Assembly: GCA_030762935.1 (NCBI GenBank)
Contig: CM060900.1
Span: 112,124,620-112,188,619 of the forward strand
Direction: 5' to 3'
DNA length: 64,000 nt
DNA from: Hymenopus coronatus
Lineage: Eukaryota; Arthropoda; Insecta; Mantodea; Hymenopodidae
Shown here: piece by piece, positions 12,184 through 23,741 of the stretch
Layout: each line of letters starts with the position of its first letter
Position numbering within the stretch: the first letter of the stretch is position 1
The notes under the pieces: generated by a model
Told to the model about the DNA's origin: nothing
The model's database searches: none
The model's input: the letters and a program-made list of their open reading frames with translations, nothing else
Program-made: the position numbers and the translations under genes

Positions 12184-14537
12184 GTGAGTACCGTGTTCAG
12201 CATAACAGCCAACTAAGATGACGTTCTGATTGTGTTTTTGGTAAGTTATACACGTAGTTAGAACCTGGAAAAATACAATTTTATATTATAAAGTCGTTTT
12301 TTCATTACTGTAATTAATACTATACTGTTTGGAAATACATATTAACCCTAAAATATGGAGGGAAACGTAGGCGGTACGGTTTGTAAAACATAGAAATGAA
12401 GCTGTAGTCAGATTTGATGCATTTTGTACATCACCTGGTTATGCGATGTGGGTCTATTTCCACGGATTGAAATTCTAGTATACGGCGTTTCCGTGGACGT
12501 TCGCAGGTGTGTTTGGTAAGGCTAAGCTACTTGCTTCACTTAAACGCCTCTTGAAAACGGGATGTGGCTGGGTGATGCCTGTTGCGACAACGTCGCTGGT
12601 ATAGCTGCAAAGCGTCTCCTTCATTCCTTCGGACTTCTCCATAGACGAAACGCACCTCATTTTTTTTGCAAGGCTACCTTTGATCATCCTTACTTGAGGA
12701 TAGCCACAAAAGTGAATACTGTACATAATGAAATAGTTAAATATTAATACCATAACACTACCGTTCACTTTAGGTATAGTGAAAAACTGCCATGTATGAC
12801 GTAACAGAGGATACAGTAGTATTGGTAAGCAACTCTTAAATAATGCGATGTCTACTGCCTTTCACGGAGTCAACAATTTCTTTACCTACAATCATTTGTC
12901 CTATTTCATAGGCTGCAGTGCTCAAATGAGGAGTTTCTAGAGTTTATAAACAAAATACATCTATGATAACATGTGCATATCTATCTGCCAGCCATCGAAC
13001 CCAGAAACAAATGTGTTTTACATCCTGTATACAAAGTAAAGTCTGCACACGGGTATCTAATATTTTTTCGCATTTATAGGCAGCCATTTTTAGGTTCTTA
13101 TTGAGATGTGACTGCACGAGAAGAACGGAAACGAAAACCGGAACCAAAATGTTGGTTCACAACAGACAGAAATGCATATAGATAATCCCATCAACCGCCT
13201 CAAAGTGAAAAGTCGATTTTAAACCTAGGGATTTTATTTGTTTTTAACTGGGCAATGATATGTTTCCACCTGCCACCAATTCAGCCAACATAATATGGAT
13301 TAGCCGACGTCAGAATTCGAAACATTTACGACTAGAGTGACCTCTAGCGGCTGTTTTCATGTCATGGCCTCATGGAATAATCCCTACATGCGAAGGACCT
13401 AATATACACAATATTGATTGTGTTAATTGTGAACGCTCACAATAAAAATCATGATTTTCAAGTTGCTGTTCTCGTTCTGGTTACCGTTCTCGATTGTTGT
13501 GAACCAACCTTAACACCCTTAGTTTTCAACTCTACCATTTTATTAGATTTTGGGTAAAATTCTCTTAGGAGAACCTGCTATTCATTTCTCTAAAAGAAAA
13601 CCCTACCACAGAATACTATATAAATTTATCCAGCACATGAGCTAAATTATACAAAGTACCAACAGAGGATAACTAAACCGATCGTTCAAAACTCGGCATT
13701 TTCTGTTTTCAGCTTTTGTGAACAATTGTTAAGAAAACACTCCACTTAGAAAAAGAGAGCGAGGGAGGAACAATTTGACAGAGAACTTTGTATTAGTCTA
13801 AAACATTTTTCCCAACGAATTCTGCAATTTTTGTGATTATCGGTGTGAAGTAAGGACAGGGAAAATCTTTCTATTTCTGAAATTTACACTAATTACCCAT
13901 TTAGCGTTTTCGACTCCATAAATTGACAAATGATTGCTCTAAAATATAGGCTACACAAAACCAATTATTTCCTTTCCAGGTTTTGAAGATCTAAAAAACC
14001 CAGATGTCAATTAATTAAACGTAGTTGTCGAAATTAAGGAACCTTTTTAATAAACTCCCTTATACACACAGGGTGTTAATGAAATACACCGAAACAGTGT
14101 AAGAGATTATAAAGGTTTCTGATATAAGTAATTTCAGATAGGAAGTGCATGGTTCATGGCTAAACATAACGCAGTTAAAAGGTGTGAACAAATTGTTTCA
14201 AATGCAGATAAGTCGATATTAAATCAAAGTCAGAGGAAAACCTGGTTTGAAATATCTTTAATACTGATACACGAGTGTAGAAATATCCATTTTCAGCAAC
14301 TTGTTACTCGCGTTCTCAAGATTTACTGTCATAAAGTTCTCTCAATATTGAACAGATCACTTGACAGGTGACACTATCCATGGATTAACTAACTTCCTTC
14401 TTCCGTAGCCCACTCTAGAGGAATTCATTTAATTGTTCCCGGGGCTTAATGTGTAACGCCAAAAGCTGATGACCGTGAGTCATAGGCTCGTTTATGTCCA
14501 TGGATTTAACTTTTTTGCATTTTTCTTTTACGTACAG
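12184..14537 (+). other. Putative intron of the split gene
   Basis: Bounded by GTGAGT and a long T/C-rich tract ending ACGTACAG. It is AT-rich and has no recognised repeat. A stop-free stretch lies at 14139-14370 (including ATG 14156), but its splice phases fit neither neighbour, so it was not included as an exon. Confidence 0.4.
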
Positions 14538-14711
14538 ACGAAGAAGTGCTGCTTGGTGGAGATATTCCAGCTCGAAAAGAAATACTGTCTATTGAGGGAA
14601 ATGAATTCATAGTCATTACATCGGAAAGGTACGCTCTGCAACGGCCCGTTATATTCTCCAGTGGTAGCATCATCAGCTACTGGCAGACTGGTACTTTAGA
14701 AGCTTATAGCC
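14538..14711 (+). CDS. Putative internal coding exon of an unrecognised, probably secreted or membrane protein
   Basis: The 174 bp are stop-free in the frame beginning EEVLLGGDIPARKEIL and ending GTLEAYS. A strong pyrimidine-rich acceptor (TTTTTCTTTTACGTACAG) precedes it and a consensus donor GTAAGT follows at 14712. It is visibly richer in G and C than the flanking sequence. Both ends are phase 1, so it is a symmetrical exon, as is common for extracellular modules. Phase and frame agree with the signal-peptide-like exon at 12108-12183. No Cys and no familiar motif are present, and I do not recognise the family. This is the best single coding-exon signal in the window. Confidence 0.5.
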
Positions 14712-15054
14712 GTAAGTTCGAAATATGAACAGATAGACCAGAGGAATCCTATCTCAAATTACATGTATAAGACACCTCCTTAGTCTCTGAAAATATTTCG
14801 GTGTAGTTCAGTAACATCCTGCATATATGCGTATATATATACATATAATTTCTGCTATAACTTTCGGAGACTATCAGGGAAGGTGAAATAAAAACTGCTA
14901 AAACATATCACTGGGCATTTATTATTTCAAAAACCAATCCTCATAAATACTCTTATCCGACTGCAGTTTGCATTTCATGAGTATGCTGATTTCTTAAGTT
15001 TGTTTATATTACCATAGGTGTCGTGTATAGCTTCACAATTTTGTACATCTTAAT
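14712..15054. other. No recognisable feature
   Basis: AT-rich sequence following the donor at 14712, presumably intronic if the gene model is right. Confidence 0.3.
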
Positions 15055-15249
15055 ATGTGCAAACATGATCAAAGAAATTACTTCAGGACCACATTAGCAC
15101 GGCTCAGAAGACGTGTAAACTTTAGAATCTATTTTACTCGATTTAAGATTGTGGAAGTTCTAAGGGAAAGTGAACAATCAGTGCAACATATCCTGTGGGA
15201 ATGTAGATCGTTAAAAGTGAATGAACAGATATTAGGAAAAGTGTGGTGA
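15055..15249 (+). pseudogene. LINE reverse-transcriptase C-terminal remnant
   Basis: The frame contains ESEQSVQHILWECRSLK, matching the widespread zinc-knuckle-like tail of non-LTR reverse transcriptases (E-x-T/S-V-x-H-I-L-x-E-C). The preceding residues (FRTTLARLRRR) fit the usual basic stretch. The two upstream Cys of the CCHC motif are not seen. The frame closes soon after, so only a short, dead 3' fragment is left. The AT-rich sequence to about 15540 may be its 3' untranslated part. Confidence 0.5.
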
Positions 15250-15539
15250 GAACAAGAAGGCAATGGCCGGTACAAAACATTCAACTTGTGAAAACTTTCA
15301 AAATGTAATTTCTGAAGTTTGTGAACCATATATAAATATAAATTTGTTGGACTGAAACTTAATAGAGGATGACTGAATAAGACAGGTAAAATGTAAATAG
15401 ATATCGTGATAAAATACTTAAATACAGCCTTGAACTATAAACTCGTCTTATAAGACTGGAAAATAAAAATCAAATATATAACGAAAGAAAGAAATAAGAA
15501 ACTAAACTGAAATAATTATAAATGTGAAGTTATAAGGAC

Positions 15540-16480
15540 TTTATATATAGGGAAAGAAATGGGTTAGAATAAGAAAATGTAACTGGCTGATATTTTGCTG
15601 CCAGAAAGCGCGTTTAAGGAGGACAGGTGCAGGTACAAAAGCTAACGGAAACTTGATGCATGAATGCTCAGAAATGTCTCCAGCCGTAAGGAATGGGCTT
15701 ATTGCATTGCAGAAGAGATGAAAATCGCAAGCGCGTACCGTTAGGTATTTCTGGAAAAAAACCGTGAGAAGTAGCCAGGAGCCAGGAGCAGGAACTAGTC
15801 GCCCGAGTGTACTCGGGCGGGGGCAAATCACCACGGTACCTATCCGCTTTTCTCGCGGATTTACCCGTGTGATATAAAAGATGTAGTCTTGTGCAAGCGT
15901 TTATGTCTGTGTCGAAGTAATGTGGGCAGGGTGTTTGCCTCTGTGCAGCCGGCGCGGGCTGGCTTACCTACCTGAGTGGTCACCCACCCAGAGAGGGACC
16001 AGGCCCGATGCTGCTTACCTTGGCCAGCCGCTTGCGGGCTGTCAAGGAAAGCAGTGCCGGCTAGCGGGGAGAGCTGAAGGGATATAGGTAGGGGGTGGGA
16101 GAAGCCAGTGTTGCAGATCTGGTCGGAGTACAACTGGACGGTCACCCGTCCGCAAACATGGGGAAGTCATAAGAATTGTCCGGACCAATGAAACCAGAAT
16201 ATTTGAAATATTGGGTAAATAGTGTACGTTTGGTAGGGTTTGTAATTCTGGTAAAACAACTAAAATTTTAGAAGTGGGGATGCATTGGGCAAGATGTCCG
16301 ATCCTGAAATTTACGGCTTCAACCGAACTGGCACGCGGAAGTTTATAGCCCATGCGGGACTTAGAAAATTTTAATACACCGGGGAGAAAAGTAAAATAAC
16401 GAAGCACGTGACACGCAGGAGAGGTCGCGGTATAGTTTATAAAATATGTGGGTCTGTTCAATGTCGGACTGCAGGGTTAA
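15540..16480. other. GC-rich segment of unknown origin
   Basis: For about 900 bp the composition is clearly more GC-rich than anywhere nearby, with several CG dinucleotides. It holds a near-perfect palindrome (CGCCCGAGT, GT, ACTCGGGCG at 15800-15819) and a TATA-like TGATATAAAAG near 15870. A 139-codon minus-strand frame (16042-16461) has no recognisable domain. Candidates are a promoter or CpG-rich region, or an LTR or 5' UTR of an unrecognised retroelement. No terminal repeats were found. Confidence 0.3.
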
Positions 16481-16842
16481 GGAATCATTCGAGGTGAATA
16501 AATGATTAATGTGTCAAATCACGAAAAACGGAGTTTGATTGTTTCTTTTTGTCAACGCCGAGACCACCCTTAACGCCATTTCAGGTTTATGGAAATGGAC
16601 CATGCCCTGAGATACAAGACGGAGAAATCGACGCCAACACCCGCGGAGGGGATTTGCCAGGTAGGAGTTGAAAACAATAAACGAGCTCCCAAATCCGATA
16701 GGACAGGCGCAGCTGTGTTAAGACAATTGCACAACATACTGCAACGGAGCATACATAAACAAATATAGTGTTTAAAGATATACCTCCAGGCTTTGGAGGC
16801 ATAGAGAATAAAATGAAATAAAATGTTATACTCGTAACTGAG

Positions 16843-16910
16843 AAGCGAATCCGAGACCCATGGCACCAGAGTTAAGCACTCTACCGACCAACTATATGCT
16901 GGCATAAATG
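16843..16910 (-). repeat. tRNA-derived SINE head
   Basis: The minus strand reads TAGTTGGTCGGTAGAGTGCTT (A-box region), then GGGTCTCGGATTC (B-box-like) and an ATTTTATTTCATTTTATTC tail. Acceptor pairing is absent, so it is a retroposed tRNA relative. Confidence 0.5.
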
Positions 16911-17100
16911 TAGTTACAAAATGGTACTTCTTGTACACTATACTTCTTGGTTTCTGTAAGTCTTAATGAGCATATCCAGATCAACTTTGGACCATTGAGT
17001 TTGTAGAAACGCGAGAAAAGTACAAATAAGTCATATTTGCAAAAATAATAAGTAGGTTGGCATAAGCTACAGAGTTTTTAAAACGTCTGTGTCAGCCATT

Positions 17101-17945
17101 TTTACTTTCTCTACACATACTATGTATAGAGAAGTTATTGCATTGCATCTAAAAATTCGATACCGAGATTTCTCCGGAAATGTATGTTTTGAGTACCCCT
17201 GTATCTAAAGAAGTATTATTAGAAAAATGTCCGTGTGTGTCGGTGGGCGGGATAGCTCAAAAACTAAACAACCGTTAAATACCAAACTTGGTATTTAAAT
17301 TTAATATCTCCCAAGGATGCGACTCAAAGATTTTCAAGAAAATACACCCACACCAACTACCCTTTACATTGAAAAAAGTCGAACATTTTTTGTTTCTCAA
17401 AAATTGCTATAACGATTTTGATTAAAATATCGTATATTAAAGATATTTACGTGAAAAATAAAATTTTTATCTTTAATTTTCTGAGAATAGCCTCTGAAGA
17501 CATCTTTATTCTGGATGAACTTTGCGGAATTTTGCATAACTGGTAAACCGTAAGAAATACATAGAAACTTACTTTAAAAAATATAGATCTCGTTAAAACA
17601 CACAATTTATGTTACGTGCATTTTTTCGTATGGTTAACCGTTTTTGAGATAGACCTTGTTATTGGTTTCAGCTTTAAAAAGCTTATACTTTTCTCATACG
17701 GGAACTTGTCAACTCGTGGCCACGCAATGAATAGGATTGCAATACAATAACAACCATATTTTAAAACAGTTGACTGTCGGTGTAGCCTAATATATTCCCT
17801 TATTGCCCTTCTACTTATAAGGAACTAAGTAATAAAGCAATTTATGCTAATTTTTATCTCGATTAGCATGAAGTAGATAGAAGAATATGCTTGTTAACTA
17901 TAATTTGTTACAGAGAAAGTCAAGTGAATGGAACACATATTTTTC
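17101..17945 (+). repeat. REP-A copy, near full length
   Basis: It shows the ordered REP-A landmarks: TTTACTTTCTCTAC start, GAGAAGTTATTG, TGTATGTTTTGAG, ACCAAACTTGGTATTTAA, CCAAGGATGCGACTC, CTATAACGATTTTGATTAAA, the TGCTAAT...ATTAGCATG hairpin and the AGAGAAAGTCAAGTGAATGG end. Confidence 0.75.
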
Positions 17946-19119
17946 TAAAAGTTATTGTCACTGTGTCCGCCTTTTTCTATAAGTTATTTTCACCATGTGT
18001 ACGTACGTCCATGCTAGATGGATTACAAGTCAGTAGTACAAGATGTTGTATCACCTTTTTGTGCCTTTTCTTTTAGAGGAAATTTGTCCGTCTCTACAGG
18101 GCTTAAGGAGAGATAACATTCTGCGTGAAGTGCGACTATAGTCAAGACTCAGCACCTATACGGCATCCAGTTCATATACATCTTTCGTTCAGAGTATTTT
18201 AAGACAGGAAAAGGGCAAAGGTAGGAAACAGGTTGCTCAAATCCAGGTCGATTACGTGGTCGGCGCTTTGTTATAGCCGCTGGATTAGATTAGATTAGAT
18301 TACGTTCTGTAGGTTTATGATGGCCAAGCAGGCCTTGAACATTGAACATGTCTAAGCATACAAAATTAAATACACCAAGCATACAACATTTAAAGTTCTC
18401 ACATTACCACTAATAGTAAACATCTTAAACTTTCAAGTGCATTAAAACAAGTATTAAACATTAAAAATAAAATCACTGGGCTTTTACGGCCTATGCCACT
18501 AAAGAATGCTTATATCCTTATATACAAAAATGTCCAAATTTAACGTTAAGATCGACATTCTCAAAATATTAAATATGTACATGAAAATTTGTGAATGTAA
18601 TTTCTAAATTGTTAGTTATTACTCTCAAAACTATATGCACAAAATATACACTTCAAATCACAGTGTTAAAATACATGCAATAAATATTAATGTTCTAGTC
18701 CATTCAATGTAACAGTTACTAAAATAAAAAACTTCACTTGATGTTTAATCTTCATCATATCACTTGGTAATTATGTTCTTACTTATATGTAAAGAATCTC
18801 AAAATTTGATATTAAATTATACATTTTCACATTAAAGTGTATGTACATATTAAATACACTTAATATTTATATACTTTTATGCAAAGAGCGCTCTAATTTC
18901 TTAATAGGATATACATTCTAAAAATATTAAGTATGCACTTTAAACCTATCAGTGGCATTTCTACGTCGCTATTTACTGCATGCTAAATTATACACATAGT
19001 TTACAATTCTTTTGAGTTGTAGTGCTAGGGTGCATATCATATTATTATATTTGTAACTCACTCGAAACACACAGTGCAGCTATGTGACGTCCTTATCTTC
19101 CCCTTCCACTGTCTCAAAG
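17946..19119. other. No gene; short (GATTA)n run
   Basis: Four GATTA-like units lie at about 18280-18302. The rest is AT-rich with no recognised repeat. Confidence 0.4.
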
Positions 19120-19188
19120 GACTAATGAACAAATATCCTGCGGGTCGTAGACATGTGGTCTCGTATGTTAGGCAATTCCCAATTCACG
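19120..19188 (+). CDS. Weak candidate coding exon
   Basis: A pyrimidine-rich stretch ending TCTCAAAG is followed by 69 bp with one stop-free frame (LMNKYPAGRRHVVSYVRQFP) and a strong donor GTGAGT at 19189. The acceptor base context (AAG) is poor. Start and end phases are both 1, matching the exon at 14538-14711. It is short enough to arise by chance. Confidence 0.18.
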
Positions 19189-19276
19189 GTGAGTTGTGGA
19201 TTCCGGATATCCTACCTTGAGACGGTTCACAGATATTTGCAATATTTTATCCTAAAACACCTGTATCCCTTGCATT

Positions 19277-19503
19277 TTTTTTTTTGGGTTTATTTCTAGA
19301 GCCCCCTTTTAGCTACATACTATGGTCATATTGGGGGCTTTTCACTGAAACATTGGAGATTTACTCTTCGAAATTCTATTACAGTGGGTTCTTCACACTC
19401 GCATACATACTACCAGACCCCATGAAGGGCAGAGGATAATGAATCAAACCTGGTACTTCCGTACGAGAAGTCAGCTCGCTGTCCACTCGACCATGGATCC
19501 AGT
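19277..19503 (-). repeat. tRNA-derived SINE with poly-A side
   Basis: The minus strand starts with TGGATCCATGGTCGAGTGGACAGC, has a degenerate B box (GGTTTGATTCA), and ends near a T run on the plus strand at 19277-19287. Its head is related to that at 19967-20040 (shared GTGGTCGAGTGG.CAGC.AGCTGACTTC). Confidence 0.55.
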
Positions 19504-19629
19504 ACGCGTAGAGAGGAAGCACAAACCCATATAAAACTTGCACACAGCAGGAGTGCCTGCACAATACTCTTGTATAATTCTAGAGTACGATCATCCTATA
19601 GAGCAATTTGGTACTTATATATATTTTTT

Positions 19630-19854
19630 ATTGTGTTTAACACCCGTTTTTACTACTTGTGGCACCGCAGGCGAAGACACTGATTTTACATGGAATGAAC
19701 ATGGAGCACTCGTGGAATGCGTTGGCGGGGGAAACTGAAGAAACCGGAGAAAATCCGCCCTGCACCGCTTTGTCTCACATGCGTTCACTTGGGATCGAAC
19801 CCGGGCTGTCTAGGTGATAGATGAGTTTCTAACCACTCGGCCACGGCACGGCCT
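19630..19854 (-). repeat. SINE-P copy
   Basis: On the minus strand it shows a tRNA-like head (GCCGTGGCCGAGTGGTTAG), a B box (GGGTTCGATCCC), GCGGATTTTCTCCGGTTTC and the GTTAAACAC end. This is the reverse of the arrangement at 40915. Confidence 0.8.
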
Positions 19855-19966
19855 AATTTGGTATTTCGGATCGGATACAACATATGAAGACGAGAATATT
19901 CTGATTGGAGTTTAGCGTTGATTTAGATATGCCATATAAACGATGATGAAGATGAACACTAAGACT

Positions 19967-20060
19967 GCCTACGTGGTCGAGTGGTCAGCAAGCTGACTTC
20001 AGAACCGAAGATCCCGGGTTCGATTCCCGGCTAGGGCGGTGAATTTTTTTTTTAACCAGA
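19967..20060 (+). repeat. tRNA-like SINE head with short T-rich tail
   Basis: It reads GCCTACGTGGTCGAGTGGTC, then a fully paired T stem CCGGGTTCGATTCCCGG and CTAGGGC. Two of the seven acceptor pairs are mismatched and the anticodon arm does not form a seven-base loop, so it is probably not a functional tRNA. A T run follows (20043-20052). Confidence 0.55.
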
Positions 20061-20415
20061 ATTATTTCCTATTCCCCACAGAGCCTGGAAGTAGGAATGT
20101 GAGAATTAATGGGATTGTGTTTAATGATATAGAAATTAATTAACCTAATTTACTAAACCTACAGTAATACTAGTTGTTTCGCAAGTGAAAGCCCACGATA
20201 TGACCTTTGAAGTTAAAGGGGGCTATACAAATGAAACAATTAATAAGATGACTGCTAAGATATTTTTTCACTGCTCGTTCAGAAGGCTCAATGGCACTTT
20301 TTGGCGCAAGATCGATTCTCATTTGAGTGTCCCTCATACAAGTTGATGAGATACAGATTTCCGAAATGGGACAACTATTACGAGGTAGTTGGGTAAATGC
20401 TCGAGTAGTTCATAT
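20061..20415. other. No recognisable feature
   Basis: AT-rich sequence between a SINE head and a REP-A copy. Confidence 0.4.
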
Positions 20416-21225
20416 TTTTACTTTTTCTTGCACCTCTGTACAATTTGTATAGAGGTAGAGGAGGTATTGTATTCCATTAAAATTCGGTACCGAGGTTTCT
20501 CCGAAAATATATGTTTTGAGGACCCATAACCTAAAAATGTTTTAGAAAAGGGTCAGTGTGTGTATGTGTGAGTGTGAAAAGCCCGTTAAATACCAAACTT
20601 GGTATTAAAGTTTAGCATCTTCCAAGAATGCAACAGGAAGATTGTCAGGAAAATTCCGCACCCCAAACTACCCTTTACATAGAACATTTTTGGAAATTTT
20701 CGATTTTCTAAAAAATGCCTGGCGATTTTAATTAAAATCCCATATATTAGAGATACTTACATTGCAAATAAAATGCATATCCTTATTTTCTTGAGAACAG
20801 CCTCTCAAGCTCTCCTCACTCTGAACGGCTGTTGCATAATTGGTAAACCGTAAGAGATAGACAAAAGCTTACTACATAGAAACGTAGATCTTGTTAAAAC
20901 ACAATATCTATGTCATATATAGTTGTTCACTACTATTGGTTTCAATTTTAAAATACTTGCAGCTTTCTCAAACGGGAAGCCCTCATCCGTTTCATATCTT
21001 TGTTACTTCACTCCCGGCAAGGGAAAAAAGAACCAGATTTGAATGACACTATTTTTATAAGATTTGACTGTAGCTTAACCTAATGTATTCCCTTATTCCC
21101 CCTCTACTTACAAGGAACTACGCAATAAGGCCCTTTCTGGAAATGTTTATCTTTTACATGAAAAGTTTGTTTGCAGAACAAATAGAGAAAGTCGTGTGAA
21201 CGGAACACTAAGATTTTTATCATTT
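20416..21225 (+). repeat. REP-A copy, near full length
   Basis: It starts at TTTTTACTTTTTCTTGC, has the GAGGTATTGTATTCC and ACCAAACTTGGTATT blocks, and ends AGAGAAAGTCGTGTGAACGG. The TGCTAAT hairpin part is eroded in this copy. Confidence 0.7.
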
Positions 21226-21266
21226 TATTGACGAATTCACTAACTGTTAAACACAATAAATTAAGT

Positions 21267-21690
21267 TTCGTTTCGCAGTCGGCTTACCCTCCGCGTATGT
21301 AGGACTGACTTTCCCCTAGGACTTAAAAGCCAATGCCTAGGGTTTTTTTTTTTTTTTTTTTTTTGGTAGTGTTTAACGCCCGCTTTAACTACTAATGGCA
21401 TCGCAGGCGGGCCTAGGGGTTAGAAGCCTTTTGGGGAGCCAACGACACGAAGCCACAGAATGGAGAACCTGTTACGAGGGGTTGGCCCGTAGCCAGGTAT
21501 GGATGATATGAGATGTAAGCGAAAGTGATGATGGAGCAATTGGTGGAATGAGTGGCGGGGGAAACCGGAGGACCTGGAGAAAACCCGCCCAGACGCCGCT
21601 TCGTCTACCACGAATTCCACAAGCGGGCGGTAGGGATCGAACCCGGGCCGCCTAGATGAGAGGCGAGCGATCTAACCATAGGAGTTAAGT
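21267..21690 (-). repeat. SINE-P copy, full length with internal poly-T tract
   Basis: It runs from the 3' end (GCAGTCGGCTTACC, GTAGGACTGAC) through the body to the tRNA-like head (ATCGAACCCGGGCCGCCTAG) near 21633-21670. A run of more than 20 T at 21343-21364 lies inside the repeat where the copy at 40915 has none. Either the SINE has a two-part structure with an internal A-rich joint, or the tract expanded here. Confidence 0.75.
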
Positions 21691-22225
21691 ACCTTTCTGA
21701 AAGCAATAGGCAGCTATGGCAAAACATGTATTTATTGATAAGTAATACTTAGGAGGAAGTGTCATCCAAAGTCTTCAAATTTTACAAAAATATACGTCAG
21801 GGTGTGTTATAGTTCTGGAATTGTATAATATGTACCAATAAAAGCATTTTCAAAATGCACGTCATCACAAACACAGCCTTAAATTGACAGGAAAATTTCA
21901 TTATTTATAACTGAGTGTCGAGCTGTGAAATTCGTTAACCATATGAAAGGGTTAACCTACTTCGATGCTATGGATGCTAGCTAATTGGAAATTATTCTCT
22001 CTACCCACCAGTCCGCTAATAATGAAGTGTCATGTTAATACATCATCACAAAAGGCTGATCACGCTTTATACGTTCACTCTCGAGGTAATGCACCTGTGA
22101 AATTTGGAAAATCCACAGCATGTAGGATACCTTGTCGAAATTCACACAATAACAGTGATATTGTTACCATGTTTCAAAATTCTGACTTGCTTCGTTATTT
22201 AAATAACTGTTATTGACTAAATGTA
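21691..22225. other. No recognisable feature
   Basis: AT-rich sequence. The frame at 21965-22216 shows no known motif. Confidence 0.35.
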
Positions 22226-23095
22226 TTGTTATAAAAATCTGATATGTTCCATTCACATGACTTTCTCTACATCTCTGCTACAAATTATTGTTAAAAAACT
22301 TTTGCTTCTATTTGCTTCATGCTAATCGAGAAAAAATTAGCAGATATAGTCTTATTACTTGCCTCCTTGTAAGTAGAAGAGAAATAAGGGAGTACCATAG
22401 GTTAAAGTAATAGTCAGAAGCTGGTTGCTATTTGACTGAAGTTCCTTTGTTTGTATGGACAGGAGTTGACAAATAAATTCGTATATGAGAAAAGTATAAA
22501 TTTTTTAAAGCTGAAACCAAAAATAACGAATATCTCAAAAACGATTAACTCCACGAAAAAAATGTATATAGCATAAATTGTGTGTTTTAAAGAGCTCTAC
22601 ATTTTTGTGTGGTAACTTTTTGTCCATCTCTTACGGTTTAGCAGTTACGTAAAATTTCGTAAAATTCTTCCAGAATAAAGTAATCTTCAGAGACTATTCC
22701 AAGAAAATTCAAGATATACATTTTATTTGGCAGGTAAATATCTTTAATATACGATATTTTAATCAAAATCGTTAGAGCCATTTTTGAGAAAAAAGATCCA
22801 TATAAAGGGTAGTTTGGTGTAGGGGATCTTTCTCAAAATTTTCGTATCGCATCCCTGGAAGATATTGAACTTAGATACCAAGTTTGGTATTTTACCGACT
22901 TTTCGTTTTTGAGTTATCGTGTTCAGAGGCACACGGACACACAGACACACACACAAGTACCTTTTTCTGAAAATGTTTTTTTATACAAGGGACCCTAAAA
23001 CATATATTTCCGGTGAAATCTCTGTATCAAATTTTTGGGTGGAGTGCAATACCTTCTCTATATATTTGTACATAGTACTTATATATAAAGTAAAA
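22226..23095 (-). repeat. REP-A copy, near full length
   Basis: Reverse orientation: it begins with AAAAATCTGATATGTTCCATTC, contains TGCTAATCGAG and TACCAAGTTTGGTATTTTA, and ends GGAGTGCAATACCTTCTC with a TATGTAC-rich palindromic terminus. It lies head to head with the next copy. Confidence 0.75.
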
Positions 23096-23332
23096 AATGC
23101 TCCACACGATGCATGTGTTTATCTATTCACTTGCAAAATTCAAGTTGTACAGTAAATGGTCTAAAATAGACTATTATATAAAAATGTTACTTTCTGTAGC
23201 ACGCATATATAATATAACATGGAAAGAGAAGGTATTGTATTCCACTCCAAAATCCGATACCGATTTTAGCGAAAATATATGTTTTAGGTTCCTCTGTATC
23301 CAAAAAAAGGCATTTTTAAAAAAAGCACCATA

Positions 23333-23334
<2 letters not shown>

Positions 23335-23370
<36 letters not shown>
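23335..23370. repeat. (TG)n microsatellite inside REP-A
   Basis: About 18 TG units occupy the place where other REP-A copies have a short GTGTGT-rich block, so the array grew from element sequence. Confidence 0.9.
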
Positions 23371-23371
<1 letters not shown>

Positions 23372-23741
23372 CTGTCGGTGTATAGCCTAAAATAATGAAA
23401 AACGAAATGTTCGTTAAATATCAAACTTGTTACTATAGTTCAGTGTCTTCCAAGGATTCGACACAAAGATTTTCAGAAAAAAATACCCCACCCCAACTAA
23501 TATTTAGACATTTCTTATTTTCTCAAAAATGGCTGTAATGATTTTGATTAAAACACCATACTTGCTATATTTCATGACAAACAAACTGTATATCTTGAAT
23601 TTTAGGGGAATATCCTCATAAGACATCTTCATTCTGGATGACTTTTGTATAACTTTTGTGTAACTGGTAAACCGTAAAGGATAAATAATAACTTACTGTA
23701 AAAAATATATAAACCTGTTAAGATACACAATTTGTCATATA

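Noticed and set aside
14156..14371. Open frame after a good-looking TTTCAG, between the two better exons
   Set aside because: Its start phase (0) and end phase (2) fit neither neighbouring exon, and no motif was recognised; the length is within chance.
16042..16461. 139-codon minus-strand frame
   Set aside because: It lies in a GC-rich island where stop codons are rarer; composition gives no domain and no splice context was found.
18277..18302. Telomere-like repeat
   Set aside because: The (GATTA) run is only about four units long and is not the insect TTAGG telomere motif.
19967..20040. Intact tRNA gene
   Set aside because: T stem and boxes are good, but acceptor mismatches and a non-standard anticodon loop, plus a related head at 19277-19503, point to a SINE.
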